Source: Rhodospirillaceae bacterium (GTDB lineage Bacteria > Pseudomonadota > Alphaproteobacteria > Puniceispirillales > Puniceispirillaceae). From it: a stretch of DNA of 46,924 nucleotides. The position numbers and the translations under genes are program-made. Below are positions 27,871 to 37,185 of the stretch, one piece after another. The stretch covers positions 1 through 46,924 of the forward strand of contig PCBG01000013.1 of the NCBI GenBank assembly GCA_002731315.1, in the 5' to 3' direction. The notes below the pieces were generated by a model. That model did not search any database and was not told the origin of the DNA. It worked only from the letters and a program-made list of their open reading frames with translations. Position 1 is the stretch's first letter, and the number at the start of each line of letters is the position of its first letter.

Positions 27871-29325
27871 ATGGATTTTTCGATGGCCGATATCATGCCG
27901 GCGCTTCCGGAAATTTTTCTGTCCGGTGTCGCGCTTGTGCTTGTCCTGGTGGCTGCTTATGGCGGTGAAACAGCGGCCAATGCGCGGCGTGTGACACAGC
28001 TGGGGATCGGCGGCATAGCGATTGCCCTTGTCATGGTTGCCGGGTCAATGGGTGAGACGGCGACAGCCTTTAGCGGCATGTATGCGGCTGACAGTTTCAG
28101 CGGTTATATGAAATTGTTGGTGATGATCGGCACCATAGCGGCGCTTGCAATGTCGCTTCATGCCGATGGTGACAACGACATACACAAGCCTGAATACAGC
28201 CTGTTGGTCCTGCTGGCGCTTGTCGGCATGATGCTGATGATTTCAGCAGACAATCTGATGTCGCTTTATATGGCAATTGAGCTGCAGTCACTGCCGCTTT
28301 ATGTTGTTGCTGCGTTGCGCACAAACTCGTTGCGGTCATCCGAAGCCGGGCTGAAGTACTTCCTTCTTGGCGCGCTGTCATCCGGCATGCTGCTTTATGG
28401 TGCTTCATTAGTCTACGGTTTCGCCGGATCAACTGATTTTTCTGCGATCAGCGCCGCTCTTGCCGGTCGTGACCTGCCGCCGGTCTTTATCATTGGCATG
28501 GTGTTTATGATATCTGGCCTTGCCTTTAAGATATCAGCGGCCCCGTTCCATATGTGGACACCAGATGTCTATGAGGGATCGCCAACGCTGGTGACGGCGT
28601 TGTTTGCCGTTGCGCCGAAAGTTGCGGCCATTTCCCTGCTGATGCGTCTAACCTATGGCGCGTTTGGCGGTATAGCTGATCAATGGTCGCAGGTGCTCGT
28701 GGCGCTTTCGATCGCATCGATGGTGATTGGCGCGCTGGGCGCCATCATGCAGTCCGACATAAAGCGGATGATGGCCTATTCCTCGATTGCTCATATGGGT
28801 TATGCGCTTGCCGGCCTAGCCGCTGGTTCGCCAGACGGCGCAACAGGTGTCATCATCTATATGACAGGTTATGTCTTTATGGGAGCAGGCACATTCTCGG
28901 TCATTCTGCTAATGCGCCGCGATCAGACAGAAGCAACGCGTATTATTGACTTGAAAGGCCTGTCAAGCACGCATCCGATGCTGGCACTCGGACTTCTGGT
29001 GATGATGTTCTCGATGGCAGGCATTCCGCCGCTCGCAGGCTTCTTTGGCAAATGGTACGTTTTCCTTGCTGCTGTTCAGGCAGGTCTTGTACCGCTGGCA
29101 GTGATCGGCGTTGTGATGTCGGTGATTGGTGCATTTTATTACCTGCGTATTATCCGTCTTATGTATTTTGAAGATACGGACACGCCGCTCGATCCCGGGG
29201 TTCCGACAGTGAACCGAATGGTGCTTGGAGCATGCCTCATTGTTATCCTGTTGTTCTTTGTCGGGCTTGGCAGCCTGCTTGAAGCTGCCGACGGTGGGAC
29301 AATGGCGCTCGTCGCTTCCGGATAA
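27871..29325 (+). CDS. nuoN: NADH-quinone oxidoreductase subunit N
   Basis: NuoN (484 residues) is the third antiporter-like subunit. IELQSLPLYVVAAL carries the conserved Glu, and ISAAPFHMWTPDVYEGSPTL carries the proton-channel Lys just upstream in FKISAAPF. QSDIKRMMAYSSIAHMGYAL matches the family. ATG at 27871 (MDFSMADIMPALPEIFL) is chosen because homologues start here and GGGGAG lies upstream; an open extension into nuoM is not conserved. Confidence 0.96.
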   Translation: MDFSMADIMPALPEIFLSGVALVLVLVAAYGGETAANARRVTQLGIGGIAIALVMVAGSMGETATAFSGMYAADSFSGYMKLLVMIGTIAALAMSLHADGDNDIHKPEYSLLVLLALVGMMLMISADNLMSLYMAIELQSLPLYVVAALRTNSLRSSEAGLKYFLLGALSSGMLLYGASLVYGFAGSTDFSAISAALAGRDLPPVFIIGMVFMISGLAFKISAAPFHMWTPDVYEGSPTLVTALFAVAPKVAAISLLMRLTYGAFGGIADQWSQVLVALSIASMVIGALGAIMQSDIKRMMAYSSIAHMGYALAGLAAGSPDGATGVIIYMTGYVFMGAGTFSVILLMRRDQTEATRIIDLKGLSSTHPMLALGLLVMMFSMAGIPPLAGFFGKWYVFLAAVQAGLVPLAVIGVVMSVIGAFYYLRIIRLMYFEDTDTPLDPGVPTVNRMVLGACLIVILLFFVGLGSLLEAADGGTMALVASG

Positions 29326-29355
29326 GATAAAGGACAGGCCGACATCAGCGTGCCC

Positions 29356-30081
29356 ATGACAGATAGTGCCGCCATCACAATTATAGACAGTGCTACATCT
29401 TCGTCAGACCTTGCTTGGGAGGCTGCGGCACGGGGTGCGCCGTCAGGCACCTCCTATCTCGTGCTCGAGCAAACAGCAGGGCGGGGTCGGCGCGGGGCTG
29501 GTTGGTCATCACACCGCGGCGGCATGTATTTTTCAATCCTGCTGCGCCCAGCAATCGATGCGCGTGCCTTGTTTGGCCTGTCCTTTGTGGCAGCACTGGC
29601 AATACGTGCGGAGCTAGCGGCGTGTCTTGGTGATATTCCTGTATTGGTCAAGTGGCCTAACGATATCCTTGCCGACAATGGTAAGATATGTGGAATTTTG
29701 ATTGAGGCGCGTAATGGCGCGGTGGTGATTGGTACAGGGGCCAATATTGCGCACGTTGCGCCATCGCCCGGGTCAAAACACCTTTCCACCTCCCTACAAT
29801 CGCTTGGTGGTGAGCAGGTTACACCCGAGGAACTGGCCGATCGCTATGCAGCCGGCCTTTTGTCGCGCGTTTCGAACTATGAATCCGAGGGTTTTGAACC
29901 GGTTAGACTGGAATGGTTGTCGCATTGTGCCCATATCGACAGCATGATGCGGGTGTCGCTGGCAAATATGCAGGTCGAAGGCCATTTCGTCGGCCTTAGC
30001 GCAGATGGGGCGCTGCAACTGCGGCGCGCCGATGGCAGTCGCCAAGAAGTAACCACTGGCGACGTCGAGCTTATGGGATAG
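29356..30081 (+). CDS. birA: Biotin--[acetyl-CoA-carboxylase] ligase
   Basis: This enzyme (241 residues) makes biotinyl-AMP and attaches biotin to carrier proteins such as AccB. The catalytic loop AGRGRRGAGWSSHRGGMYFS and the VKWPNDIL motif are present, with a small C-terminal SH3-like domain. It lacks the N-terminal winged helix of E. coli BirA, so it should not repress biotin genes itself. ATG at 29356 is preferred; a GTG lies two codons upstream. Its place between nuoN and coaX is common in alphaproteobacteria. Confidence 0.93.
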   Translation: MTDSAAITIIDSATSSSDLAWEAAARGAPSGTSYLVLEQTAGRGRRGAGWSSHRGGMYFSILLRPAIDARALFGLSFVAALAIRAELAACLGDIPVLVKWPNDILADNGKICGILIEARNGAVVIGTGANIAHVAPSPGSKHLSTSLQSLGGEQVTPEELADRYAAGLLSRVSNYESEGFEPVRLEWLSHCAHIDSMMRVSLANMQVEGHFVGLSADGALQLRRADGSRQEVTTGDVELMG

Positions 30082-30084
30082 GGC

Positions 30085-30900
30085 ATGCTGCTCGCAATAG
30101 ATATTGGAAATACAAATATCGTGCTTGCCTGTGCGCATGCCGCTGATTTGGCTAAAGATAGGCCAGGCCGGCCACAGACATGGCGCATCGAAACAAATAT
30201 CGGCGAGGATGCCGTAGCCTTTGCTGAAGCCATGCGCACAGCACTGGGCGATGATAGCTGTCAGGCTATTTCAGCGGCAATGATTGCCAGTGTCGTGCCG
30301 GCCGTAACAACAGGTGTCAAAGAGGGGGTGCGCATTGTTGCTGATGTGGTGCCTTTAGTGGTCGGTGATCCTAATGTTGACCTGGGTATCAGGGTGAATA
30401 TCGACCAGCCGTCGCAAGCCGGTGCAGACCGTCTGGTGAATGCCGTCGGTGCGCAGGTGCATCACAGCCTGCCAGCTATTATCCTTGATTTTGGCACTGC
30501 CACAACGCTTGATTTGGTTGCAGAAGACGGCACCTATGAGGGTGGCATTATCGCCCCGGGGGTCGCGCTGTCAATTGATGCGCTGGATGCTGCGGCGGCG
30601 CAATTGTCACGGCTTGTGCTGCGGCCTTTTGATTCTGATCTGCCGATCCTTGGAAAAAATACCGTGGCAGCAATGGAGTCTGGCATCTTTTGGGGCTATG
30701 TAAGCATGATTGACGGCCTGTTAGCGCGTCTGCGGGCCCGTTATGGGGATGTATCACTGGTTGCAACCGGCGGGCTGGCCGAGTTGTTTGCACAGCATCT
30801 TTCGAGCAAGCCTACCGTTGACGCTGACCTGACGGTAAAAGGCCTTTTTGAGATTTATGCTCGTAACAGCATTGCAGCTGGCGGCGCGCGGAACGGATAG
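30085..30900 (+). CDS. coaX: Type III pantothenate kinase
   Basis: CoaX (271 residues) phosphorylates pantothenate in the first step of coenzyme A synthesis. The ASKHA fold is seen in LLAIDIGNTNIVLAC (phosphate loop with catalytic-type Asp), GADRLVNAVGA, ILDFGTATTLDLV and GGIIAPGV. Type III enzymes need a monovalent cation and are not inhibited by CoA. The gene lies three bases after birA and three before rnj. Confidence 0.95.
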   Translation: MLLAIDIGNTNIVLACAHAADLAKDRPGRPQTWRIETNIGEDAVAFAEAMRTALGDDSCQAISAAMIASVVPAVTTGVKEGVRIVADVVPLVVGDPNVDLGIRVNIDQPSQAGADRLVNAVGAQVHHSLPAIILDFGTATTLDLVAEDGTYEGGIIAPGVALSIDALDAAAAQLSRLVLRPFDSDLPILGKNTVAAMESGIFWGYVSMIDGLLARLRARYGDVSLVATGGLAELFAQHLSSKPTVDADLTVKGLFEIYARNSIAAGGARNG

Positions 30901-30903
30901 AAA

Positions 30904-32601
30904 ATGTATCGGAATTCTGATTTGTTGTTTGTACCACTAGGCGGGTCTGGCGAGATTGGCATGAATGCCAACCTCTATCATTATGATGGTAGTTGGCTAA
31001 TGGTGGACCTGGGGATTTCATTTCCCGATGACAGCATGCCGGGCATTGACGTCATTTTGCCCGATCTCAGCTTTATCGAGGCGCGAGCGGACAACCTGGC
31101 GGGACTGGTGCTGACACATGGCCATGAGGATCACCTTGGCGCGATACCCTATATGTGGTCTCGATTGCGTTGCCCAGTTTTTGGCAGCGCTTTCACCTTG
31201 GCACTGCTGCGGCGCAAGCTGGCAGAAAATGGCAACAAGCATGAAATCCCGCTGATCGAGATGAGCCCTGGCGCCGTTTTGGACATTGGCAGCTTTTCTG
31301 TGGAGATGGTCGGGCTTGCTCATTCGATCCCCGATCCGATGGCTCTCGCCATTCGTTGTCCGGCCGGCACGGTGCTGCATACAGGCGACTGGAAATTTGA
31401 CAAAGCGCCGGGGCTTGGTGTGGATACTGACAGCATCAGGCTGGCGGAGATTGGTGATGAAGGCGTGCTTGCCATGGTAGGCGACTCGACCAATGCCATG
31501 GTTGAAGGCCGCACCGAATCTGAGTCCAAGGCTGAAGCTGGTCTGAAGGCCGCTATTGCCGCTGCGGATGGCCGTGTGGCCGTCACCTGTTTTTCCAGCA
31601 ATGTCGCACGTATTCAGTCAATTATTCAGGCGGCACAGGCGAATGACAGGTCGGTTGCCATCGTCGGTCGCGCTATCAAGCGCGCCATGTCTGCTGCACA
31701 GGAGGTGGGCTATCTGCGTGATCTGCCCGATTTTGTCGCAGAGGAAGATATTGAGCTTCTGCCCCGCGAGAATATTGTCATTATTTGTACTGGCACGCAG
31801 GGCGAGACGCGTGCCGCGATGTCAAAGATTGCCGCGGGCACCCATGAAGCCGTGACGCTTGACCCTGGTGATACGGTGATTTACTCCTCGCGCCAGATTC
31901 CGGGTAACGAGCCTGCTATCGGCCGCGTGCAGGACGCCCTGATTCGTCGGAAGATCAACCTGATTACCGATGAAGATGCGCCTGTGCATGTGTCAGGGCA
32001 TCCATCACGCGACGAGATGATAGAAATGTATGGGCTTGTCCGCCCGCAGATTGCCATTCCGGTGCATGGTACAGCGCGTCATCTGATGGCGCATGCTGCG
32101 CTTGCCGAGGGCTGTCAGGTAGGCCAGACGCTGATCCCTGATAATGGTACCGTTATCAAGCTTGCCGACGGCAGCGGACAGAATGCAGCAGAGGCAAGCA
32201 TTATCGATAACGTCAAGACTGGTGCCTTGACCCATGAGAAAGGCCAGATCATCGAAGTGCAGTCGGACATGATGCGCGCACGCCGGCGAATGCTCTGGAA
32301 TGGGGCGGTGACAGCCAGTGTGGTGTTGAATCCTGATGGTGCATTATGTGCGGTGCCAACCGTGTCGCAGACCGGTATAGGCGATGCTGAAGCCGCGACG
32401 GATTACATTGCTTCCGCCAGCATTGCCATCGAGGATGCGCTGGCCGGTATGGGGCGCACTGACCGCCGTGAAGACCGCGCTGTCGAGGAAATCACTGGAC
32501 AGGTCCTGCGCCGGGTGGCGCGTAGTATGTTTGGGCTGCGCCCGATTGTGCATGTGCATATCCTGCGGCTGAACGGCGATGATCTTGCCGGGGTTGCCTG
32601 A
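30904..32601 (+). CDS. rnj: Ribonuclease J
   Basis: RNase J (565 residues) is a beta-CASP metallo-beta-lactamase nuclease with 5'-exonuclease and endonuclease activity in mRNA decay and rRNA maturation. PLGGSGEIGMNANLY opens the domain; LTHGHEDHLGAIPY gives the metal motif; LHTGDWKFDKAPG and SGHPSRDEMIEMY belong to the catalytic and CASP regions, and a small C-terminal domain follows. Many alphaproteobacteria have this enzyme beside RNase E. It starts three bases after coaX and is probably co-transcribed with nuo. Confidence 0.95.
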   Translation: MYRNSDLLFVPLGGSGEIGMNANLYHYDGSWLMVDLGISFPDDSMPGIDVILPDLSFIEARADNLAGLVLTHGHEDHLGAIPYMWSRLRCPVFGSAFTLALLRRKLAENGNKHEIPLIEMSPGAVLDIGSFSVEMVGLAHSIPDPMALAIRCPAGTVLHTGDWKFDKAPGLGVDTDSIRLAEIGDEGVLAMVGDSTNAMVEGRTESESKAEAGLKAAIAAADGRVAVTCFSSNVARIQSIIQAAQANDRSVAIVGRAIKRAMSAAQEVGYLRDLPDFVAEEDIELLPRENIVIICTGTQGETRAAMSKIAAGTHEAVTLDPGDTVIYSSRQIPGNEPAIGRVQDALIRRKINLITDEDAPVHVSGHPSRDEMIEMYGLVRPQIAIPVHGTARHLMAHAALAEGCQVGQTLIPDNGTVIKLADGSGQNAAEASIIDNVKTGALTHEKGQIIEVQSDMMRARRRMLWNGAVTASVVLNPDGALCAVPTVSQTGIGDAEAATDYIASASIAIEDALAGMGRTDRREDRAVEEITGQVLRRVARSMFGLRPIVHVHILRLNGDDLAGVA

Positions 32602-32615
32602 GCGAAGGGATAAAG

Positions 32616-33026
32616 ATGATTGGAAATATCAACCATATCGCCATTGCCGTCCCTGATCTGGAAACAGCTGCGGCGCGCTGGCGGGATACTCTTGGCGCAG
32701 ATGTCAGCGCGCCGCAGTCACTTCCCGAACATGGCGTCAGGATTGTTTTTGTGACACAGCCCAACAGCAAGGTGGAACTGATGGAACCGCTCGGTGAGTC
32801 CTCGCCCATCGCCGCCTTTCTGGCGCGCAACCCCGATGGTGGGATGCATCATATCTGTTACGAGGTATCTGATATCCGGGCTGCACGTGACCGGCTGGTC
32901 GATGACGGTGCCCGTGTCATTGGTGATGGCGAGCCGTGGACAGGCGCCCATGGTAATCCTGTGCTGTTTCTGCACCCCAAGGATTTCTGCGGCACGTTGA
33001 TTGAGCTGGAAGAGGTTTGCGCCTAA
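32616..33026 (+). CDS. mce: Methylmalonyl-CoA epimerase
   Basis: This VOC-fold enzyme (136 residues) interconverts the two methylmalonyl-CoA epimers in propionyl-CoA use. Metal ligands are visible as the His in NINHIAIAVPDLE, the Glu in KVELMEPLG, the His pair in GGMHHICYEVSDI, and the Glu in TLIELEEV. The length is standard. It sits 14 bases after rnj and directly abuts the DUF1467 gene. Confidence 0.93.
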   Translation: MIGNINHIAIAVPDLETAAARWRDTLGADVSAPQSLPEHGVRIVFVTQPNSKVELMEPLGESSPIAAFLARNPDGGMHHICYEVSDIRAARDRLVDDGARVIGDGEPWTGAHGNPVLFLHPKDFCGTLIELEEVCA

Positions 33027-33269
33027 ATGGATTTGGTATCCGGCCTTGTGGTCTATTTGCTTCTGTGGTGGTGGGTTTTTCTTATGAGCCTGCCCTTTGG
33101 CGTTCGCACAGAGGAACAGCCAGAAACGGGTCACGCGCCATCGGCGCCGCGGCAGCCGTATCTTTGGCGTAAGATCGCAGCCACCACAGTAATTGCCGGC
33201 ATTCTCTGCGCGCTTGTCAATCAGGTGATTACATCTGGCTGGATCAGCCTCGGTGTACTTTCAGGCTGA
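33027..33269 (+). CDS. DUF1467 small membrane protein
   Basis: This 80-residue protein has two membrane spans and the DUF1467 signature WWVFLMSLPFGVRTEEQPE near the N-terminus. The family is almost confined to alphaproteobacteria, has no known function, and typically follows mce. Its ATG follows the mce stop directly. In many relatives proS comes next; here the operon ends at a hairpin terminator. Confidence 0.88.
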   Translation: MDLVSGLVVYLLLWWWVFLMSLPFGVRTEEQPETGHAPSAPRQPYLWRKIAATTVIAGILCALVNQVITSGWISLGVLSG

Positions 33270-33297
33270 CCCCAGGCTGTTTTCGGGCATAAAAAAA

Positions 33298-33316
33298 GCA
33301 AGACATACCGTCTTGC
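33298..33316. terminator. Bidirectional rho-independent terminator
   Basis: GCAAGAC and GTCTTGC form a perfect 7-bp stem around an ATACC loop. CTTTTCT follows on the plus strand and an uninterrupted seven-T run follows on the minus strand. It closes the nuo-to-DUF1467 operon and would be an even stronger terminator for a minus-strand transcript coming from 33411-33638. Confidence 0.85.
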
Positions 33317-33340
33317 CTTTTCTGTCTTGGACAAATTATG

Positions 33341-33420
33341 TCCTGCGGACCGGGTACGTGCCGGTTCCCCTCTCCCTAAACTCGGTTTTTTGGCCCCGAA
33401 TGCCCAAACGTTACGCAGGA
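33341..33420. other. Structured intergenic segment, possible RNA element
   Basis: TCCTGCG (33341-33347) and CGCAGGA (33414-33420) can close a loop that contains a nested hairpin (ACCGG 33349-33353 with CCGGT 33361-33365). On the minus strand it lies between a small open frame and the strong terminator at 33298-33316, so it may be a structured 3' UTR or a small RNA. It does not match the 6S, SRP or tmRNA features I can recall. Confidence 0.3.
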
Positions 33421-33638
33421 AATAGAGGCGTGTCGACCAAAAAATATACGAAACTTTCCTTATGGAAATTTTTTTCATCTGAATGACGTGCGTGATCCAT
33501 AAGGGCTATTTTTTCACCGTTAATCATGGCGACGTCCTTGTCGGGTAAATGACCGGCGATTTCACAAGGGTTGAAATCAGCAATCACTTTACCACCTCTG
33601 GCAGAGAGGCATGTTTCAGGCGCCCAAAAGCCGGACAT
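33411..33638 (-). CDS. Possible small protein of unknown function
   Basis: A 75-codon frame on the minus strand begins MSGFWAPETCLSARGGKVIA and ends SFVYFLVDTPLFPA. Its residue mix and codons look like coding DNA (balanced charges, few rare codons), and a strong minus-strand terminator lies about 100 bases downstream. There is no clear ribosome site. An extension to 33722 would overlap rpiB. No family is recognised. It would be divergent from rpiB. Confidence 0.35.
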   Translation of the reverse strand: MSGFWAPETCLSARGGKVIADFNPCEIAGHLPDKDVAMINGEKIALMDHARHSDEKNFHKESFVYFLVDTPLFPA

Positions 33639-33689
33639 GTGACATGAAAGCGGTTGCAATTGACTGTCGTGCTTGGCAGGGGATACAGA

Positions 33690-34142
33690 ATGATCACGAA
33701 GATTTATCTCAGTTCGGATCATGCCGGCATTGAATTAAGGCAGGCGATTGCCGCACATCTTCTGGACTCCGGTATGGATATCGAGGATGTAGGGCCAGCA
33801 CCAGGCCAGTCGGTTGACTATCCGGATTACGGGGCGCGTCTGGCACAGGCAATGAAGGATGATCCGCAGGCGCGGGGCATCGCCATCTGCGGCAGCGGTA
33901 TTGGCATATCAATTGCGGTGAACCGTTTTGATTGGATCAGGGCCGCACTGGTAAGCGAGGTTACGTCTGCACGGTTGTGCCGTGAGCATAATGATGCCAA
34001 TGTCCTCGCCCTTGGGCAGCGGTTAACGGGCATTGCGCTTGCGCTTGATTGTGTGGATACGTTTGTGGCAACGGAATTCGAGGGCGCGCGGCATCAGGGC
34101 CGCGTTGACAAACTGGGCGGTCTTCACGGCAACCAAGACTGA
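33690..34142 (+). CDS. rpiB: Ribose-5-phosphate isomerase B
   Basis: RpiB (150 residues) interconverts ribose-5-phosphate and ribulose-5-phosphate, supplying the precursor used by the riboflavin genes downstream. IYLSSDHAGIELR, DYPDYGARLAQAM, the catalytic ICGSGIGISIAVNR (Cys base) and HNDANVLALGQR are all present. The ATG at 33690 follows GGGGAT; an open extension of 12 codons is not conserved. It precedes glyA by 60 bases, as in many alphaproteobacteria. Confidence 0.95.
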   Translation: MITKIYLSSDHAGIELRQAIAAHLLDSGMDIEDVGPAPGQSVDYPDYGARLAQAMKDDPQARGIAICGSGIGISIAVNRFDWIRAALVSEVTSARLCREHNDANVLALGQRLTGIALALDCVDTFVATEFEGARHQGRVDKLGGLHGNQD

Positions 34143-34185
34143 ATCTTAACAAGATTGAACACTGACAATTGCAGGGTAATCCTGC
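34142..34185 (+). promoter_or_regulatory. Two hairpins ahead of glyA
   Basis: AATCTT-AAC-AAGATT (34142-34156) begins in the rpiB stop, and GCAGG-GTAAT-CCTGC (34171-34185) ends three bases before the glyA AAGGAG ribosome site. The second could affect ribosome access. No known riboswitch is recognised. Confidence 0.35.
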
Positions 34186-34201
34186 GCAAGGAGACATTAA
34201 G

Positions 34202-35494
34202 ATGGATGATTTCAGAAGACAGGGTGTGATGAACGGGTTTTTCTCAGCCTCGTTGGCGGAATCTGACCCGGCGCTTGCCGCGGCGATTGGCGATGAACTG
34301 GTTCGCCAGCAGGATCAGATCGAAATGATTGCTTCAGAAAATATTGTCAGCACATCTGTTTTGGAAGCACAGGGGTCCGTGCTCACCAACAAATATGCAG
34401 AAGGCTATTCTGGTCGTCGTTATTATGGCGGTTGCGAGCATATCGACGTTGTTGAAACGCTGGCGATCGATCGCGCGAAACAGCTGTTTGGTGCGGCCTT
34501 TGTCAATGTGCAGCCCCATTCAGGTGCGCAGGCAAACCAAGCCGTGTTTCTCTCCCTGCTGAAGCCTGGCGACACCATTCTTGGCATGTCTCTGGCAGCG
34601 GGTGGTCATTTGACCCACGGTGCGGCGCCCAACCTGTCCGGCAAATGGTTCAATGCCGAACAATATGGGGTTGATGAGGACGCGGCGCAGATTGATTTTG
34701 ATGCCCTGTTGGCACAGGCAAAGGCCTGCAAGCCAAAGATGATCCTTGCTGGCGGTTCTGCATATCCGCGCACACTTGATTTTGCGGCATTCCGCAAGGT
34801 TGCTGACGAGGTTGGCGCCATCTTGATGGTGGATATGGCCCATATCTCCGGTCTTGTGGCGGCGGGCCTGCATCCGAACCCGGTCCCGCACGCGCATGTT
34901 GTCACCTCGACAACACACAAGACACTGCGCGCTGGTCGTGGCGGGATTATCCTTTCAAACGATGAGGCGCTGGGCAAAAAGATCAATTCTGCAGTGTTTC
35001 CGGGACTGCAGGGTGGCCCGCTGATGCATGCCATTGCTGGCAAGGCTGCCGGGTTTGGCGAGGCGCTGCGTCCGGAATTCCGTCGTTACACGGAACAAGT
35101 CATCCGCAATGCGCAGAAGTTGGCTGAAGGGTTGATCAATCGTGGGCTTGATATTGTTTCAGGCGGCACCGATACACATCTGGTGTTGGTAGATCTGCGT
35201 CCAAAGGGACTGACCGGCAATATTTCTGAGGTGTCTCTCGAAAATGCCGGCATTACCTGTAACAAAAATGGAGTTCCATTCGACCCGCAACCACCGATGG
35301 TCACGTCGGGCGTGCGGCTTGGTGCACCTGCCGGTACAACGCGCGGATTTGGTGAAGCTGAATTTGCGCAGATCGCCGAACTGATCGGTGATGTGCTCGA
35401 CGGACTTTCAAAGAATCCTGAGGATAATCAGGCTGTTGAGAAAAAGGTTCGTGAGGAGGTGCGTGATCTTTGTCGGGCTTTCCCAATCTACTAA
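34202..35494 (+). CDS. glyA: Serine hydroxymethyltransferase
   Basis: This PLP enzyme (430 residues) converts serine and tetrahydrofolate to glycine and 5,10-methylene-[31 protein letters not shown], the PLP lysine motif [15 protein letters not shown] and [14 protein letters not shown] are conserved. ATG at 34202 (MDDFRRQGV) is chosen because AAGGAGA lies just upstream. nrdR follows after 48 bases, a conserved order. Confidence 0.97.
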   Translation: MDDFRRQGVMNGFFSASLAESDPALAAAIGDELVRQQDQIEMIASENIVSTSVLEAQGSVLTNKYAEGYSGRRYYGGCEHIDVVETLAIDRAKQLFGAAFVNVQPHSGAQANQAVFLSLLKPGDTILGMSLAAGGHLTHGAAPNLSGKWFNAEQYGVDEDAAQIDFDALLAQAKACKPKMILAGGSAYPRTLDFAAFRKVADEVGAILMVDMAHISGLVAAGLHPNPVPHAHVVTSTTHKTLRAGRGGIILSNDEALGKKINSAVFPGLQGGPLMHAIAGKAAGFGEALRPEFRRYTEQVIRNAQKLAEGLINRGLDIVSGGTDTHLVLVDLRPKGLTGNISEVSLENAGITCNKNGVPFDPQPPMVTSGVRLGAPAGTTRGFGEAEFAQIAELIGDVLDGLSKNPEDNQAVEKKVREEVRDLCRAFPIY

Positions 35495-35542
35495 TTGTGT
35501 GTAAACTCTTGGCACCACCAACATGTAGCGTGGCAGGAGAAC

Positions 35543-35995
35543 ATGCTCTGTCCTTTTTGTATTAGTCAAGATACCCAGGTTAAAGATTCGCGCCCGGCCG
35601 AAGATGGCAGCGCCATCCGTCGGCGTCGGCTATGCGGTAATTGCGGTGCCAGATTTACAACTTTTGAACGTGTGCAGCTGCGCGAGATCAATGTAGTGAA
35701 GCGCAGTGGCAGGCGGTCCATCTTTGACCGTGATAAGCTCGAGCGGTCATTTCAGATTGCCCTTCGTAAGCGCGATGTAAATGCGGATGCTGTGGCGCGG
35801 TCGATCAACGAAATTGTACGACAGCTCGAAAGCCACCCCGAAGGTGATGTGCCCTCGGCACAGGTGGGTGAACTGGTGATGGACGCGCTGTCACAGCTCG
35901 ATAAGGTCGCCTATGTGCGTTATGCCTCCGTATACAGGAATTTCCGAGAGGCAAAGGATTTCGAGGCGTTCGTGGAGAAAGAGCTTGGCGAGTGA
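35543..35995 (+). CDS. nrdR: Transcriptional repressor NrdR
   Basis: NrdR (150 residues) senses ATP/dATP and represses ribonucleotide reductase genes. An N-terminal zinc ribbon ([17 protein letters not shown], then [13 protein letters not shown]) is followed by an ATP-cone domain ([20 protein letters not shown]). The start is set by AGGAGAAC at 35533-35540. Its 3' end overlaps ribD by 11 bases. Confidence 0.96.
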   Translation: MLCPFCISQDTQVKDSRPAEDGSAIRRRRLCGNCGARFTTFERVQLREINVVKRSGRRSIFDRDKLERSFQIALRKRDVNADAVARSINEIVRQLESHPEGDVPSAQVGELVMDALSQLDKVAYVRYASVYRNFREAKDFEAFVEKELGE

Positions 35996-37151
35996 GCCTG
36001 CCGCGGGCGGCGCGCCGCCGCTAGATCGTACATTTAATCAACATCAGGATGTGCGCTGGATGGGTGTAGCCATTGCAGCGGCACAGCGAGCCGAAGGGCG
36101 TTCTACGCCCAATCCACCTGTTGGGTGCGCTATCATAGATAAGAATGGTAGGCTTGTGGCGGTGGGTCAAACCGGGCGTGGTGGCCGTCCTCATGCCGAG
36201 ACGGCGGCGCTTGTGATGGCGGGGGATGCGGCGAGGGGTGGCTGCGCCTATGTCACTCTTGAGCCATGCGCGCATGTCGGGCAGACTCCACCTTGTGCTG
36301 AGTCGCTTATCGCAGCAGGGATTGCGCGGGTTGTTGTTGCGGTGCGTGACCCAGACCCGCGTGTCAATGGTCGCGGCATTGATCTTTTGACAAAGGCCGG
36401 CATTGTCGTGCGTGAAGATGTTGGTGCGGATGCTGCCGCGCGTGTTATGGCCGGCTTTCTACACCGTACTAAGTGGGCACGGCCTTTTGTTACGCTGAAA
36501 ACTGCGACATCGATGGATGGCAAGATTGCGCTTCGGGATGGCGCCAAACGCTGGATTACAGGCCCCCAGATGCGCCGCTTTGCGCATCTTCAGCGCAGTC
36601 GGTGCGATGCGGTCTTGACCGCCATCGGCACAATTCTGGCAGATGATCCGGCACTGACCTGCCGTCTTGACGGGGCTGATGGCGACCATCCGGCCCGCTT
36701 TGTTCTGGACAGCCAGCTTCGTACGCCCCTGAACAGCAAGCTATTGTCCAGCCTTTCAGAAGCCAGTGTCACGATCTTCTACGCCATGGATGCTGATTGC
36801 AGTTGGGCAGAGGCATTGCGTGCTGCGGGCGCTGATCTGCAGCCGGTTTCCCGTGATGATAATGGCCAGCTGTCACTGGGTGCGGTCATGGCGGCAATTG
36901 CGGCTTCCGGCTATGGAAATCTGCTGATTGAAGCTGGCGGAAAGCTGGCGTCCAGTCTGCTAAGGGCAGATCTGGTAGATAGCGTATTATGGACAAGTAG
37001 TGCGCAGATTATAGGCAATGACGGCATTCCGTCAGTGGCTGATTTAGGTTTGTCTAAGTTGCCGGATAACAAAGTTTTCCAAATGGTGGAAGAAGGGCAT
37101 TTTGGCACAGACAGGTTCATTCTTATGGACCGCATTGTCGGATCGCGGTAA
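35985..37151 (+). CDS. ribD: Bifunctional riboflavin deaminase-reductase RibD
   Basis: RibD (about 388 residues) performs the second and third steps of riboflavin synthesis. The deaminase half has the zinc motif [12 protein letters not shown] and [13 protein letters not shown]; the NADPH-dependent reductase half starts near [14 protein letters not shown] and includes [17 protein letters not shown] at 35985 is the proposed start because GGAGAAAG precedes it; the ATG at 36060 would cut the conserved N-terminal helix. The overlap with nrdR implies coupling. Confidence 0.92.
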   Translation: MASEPAAGGAPPLDRTFNQHQDVRWMGVAIAAAQRAEGRSTPNPPVGCAIIDKNGRLVAVGQTGRGGRPHAETAALVMAGDAARGGCAYVTLEPCAHVGQTPPCAESLIAAGIARVVVAVRDPDPRVNGRGIDLLTKAGIVVREDVGADAAARVMAGFLHRTKWARPFVTLKTATSMDGKIALRDGAKRWITGPQMRRFAHLQRSRCDAVLTAIGTILADDPALTCRLDGADGDHPARFVLDSQLRTPLNSKLLSSLSEASVTIFYAMDADCSWAEALRAAGADLQPVSRDDNGQLSLGAVMAAIAASGYGNLLIEAGGKLASSLLRADLVDSVLWTSSAQIIGNDGIPSVADLGLSKLPDNKVFQMVEEGHFGTDRFILMDRIVGSR

Positions 37152-37185
37152 GCATAGCGCGGCAGGCGAAAGGTAGATCAGTCAA

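Noticed and set aside
33221..33478. 85-codon minus-strand frame across the terminator
   Set aside because: It spans the rho-independent terminator and overlaps the DUF1467 gene; the alternative frame at 33411-33638 is more coding-like.
33341..33480. 6S or SRP RNA on the minus strand
   Set aside because: The SRP GGAAGG-type tetraloop region and the 6S central bubble pattern could not be recognised.
37152..37185. FMN riboswitch for the riboflavin genes
   Set aside because: The gaps around ribD, ribE and ribB are too short and lack the conserved RFN element sequence.
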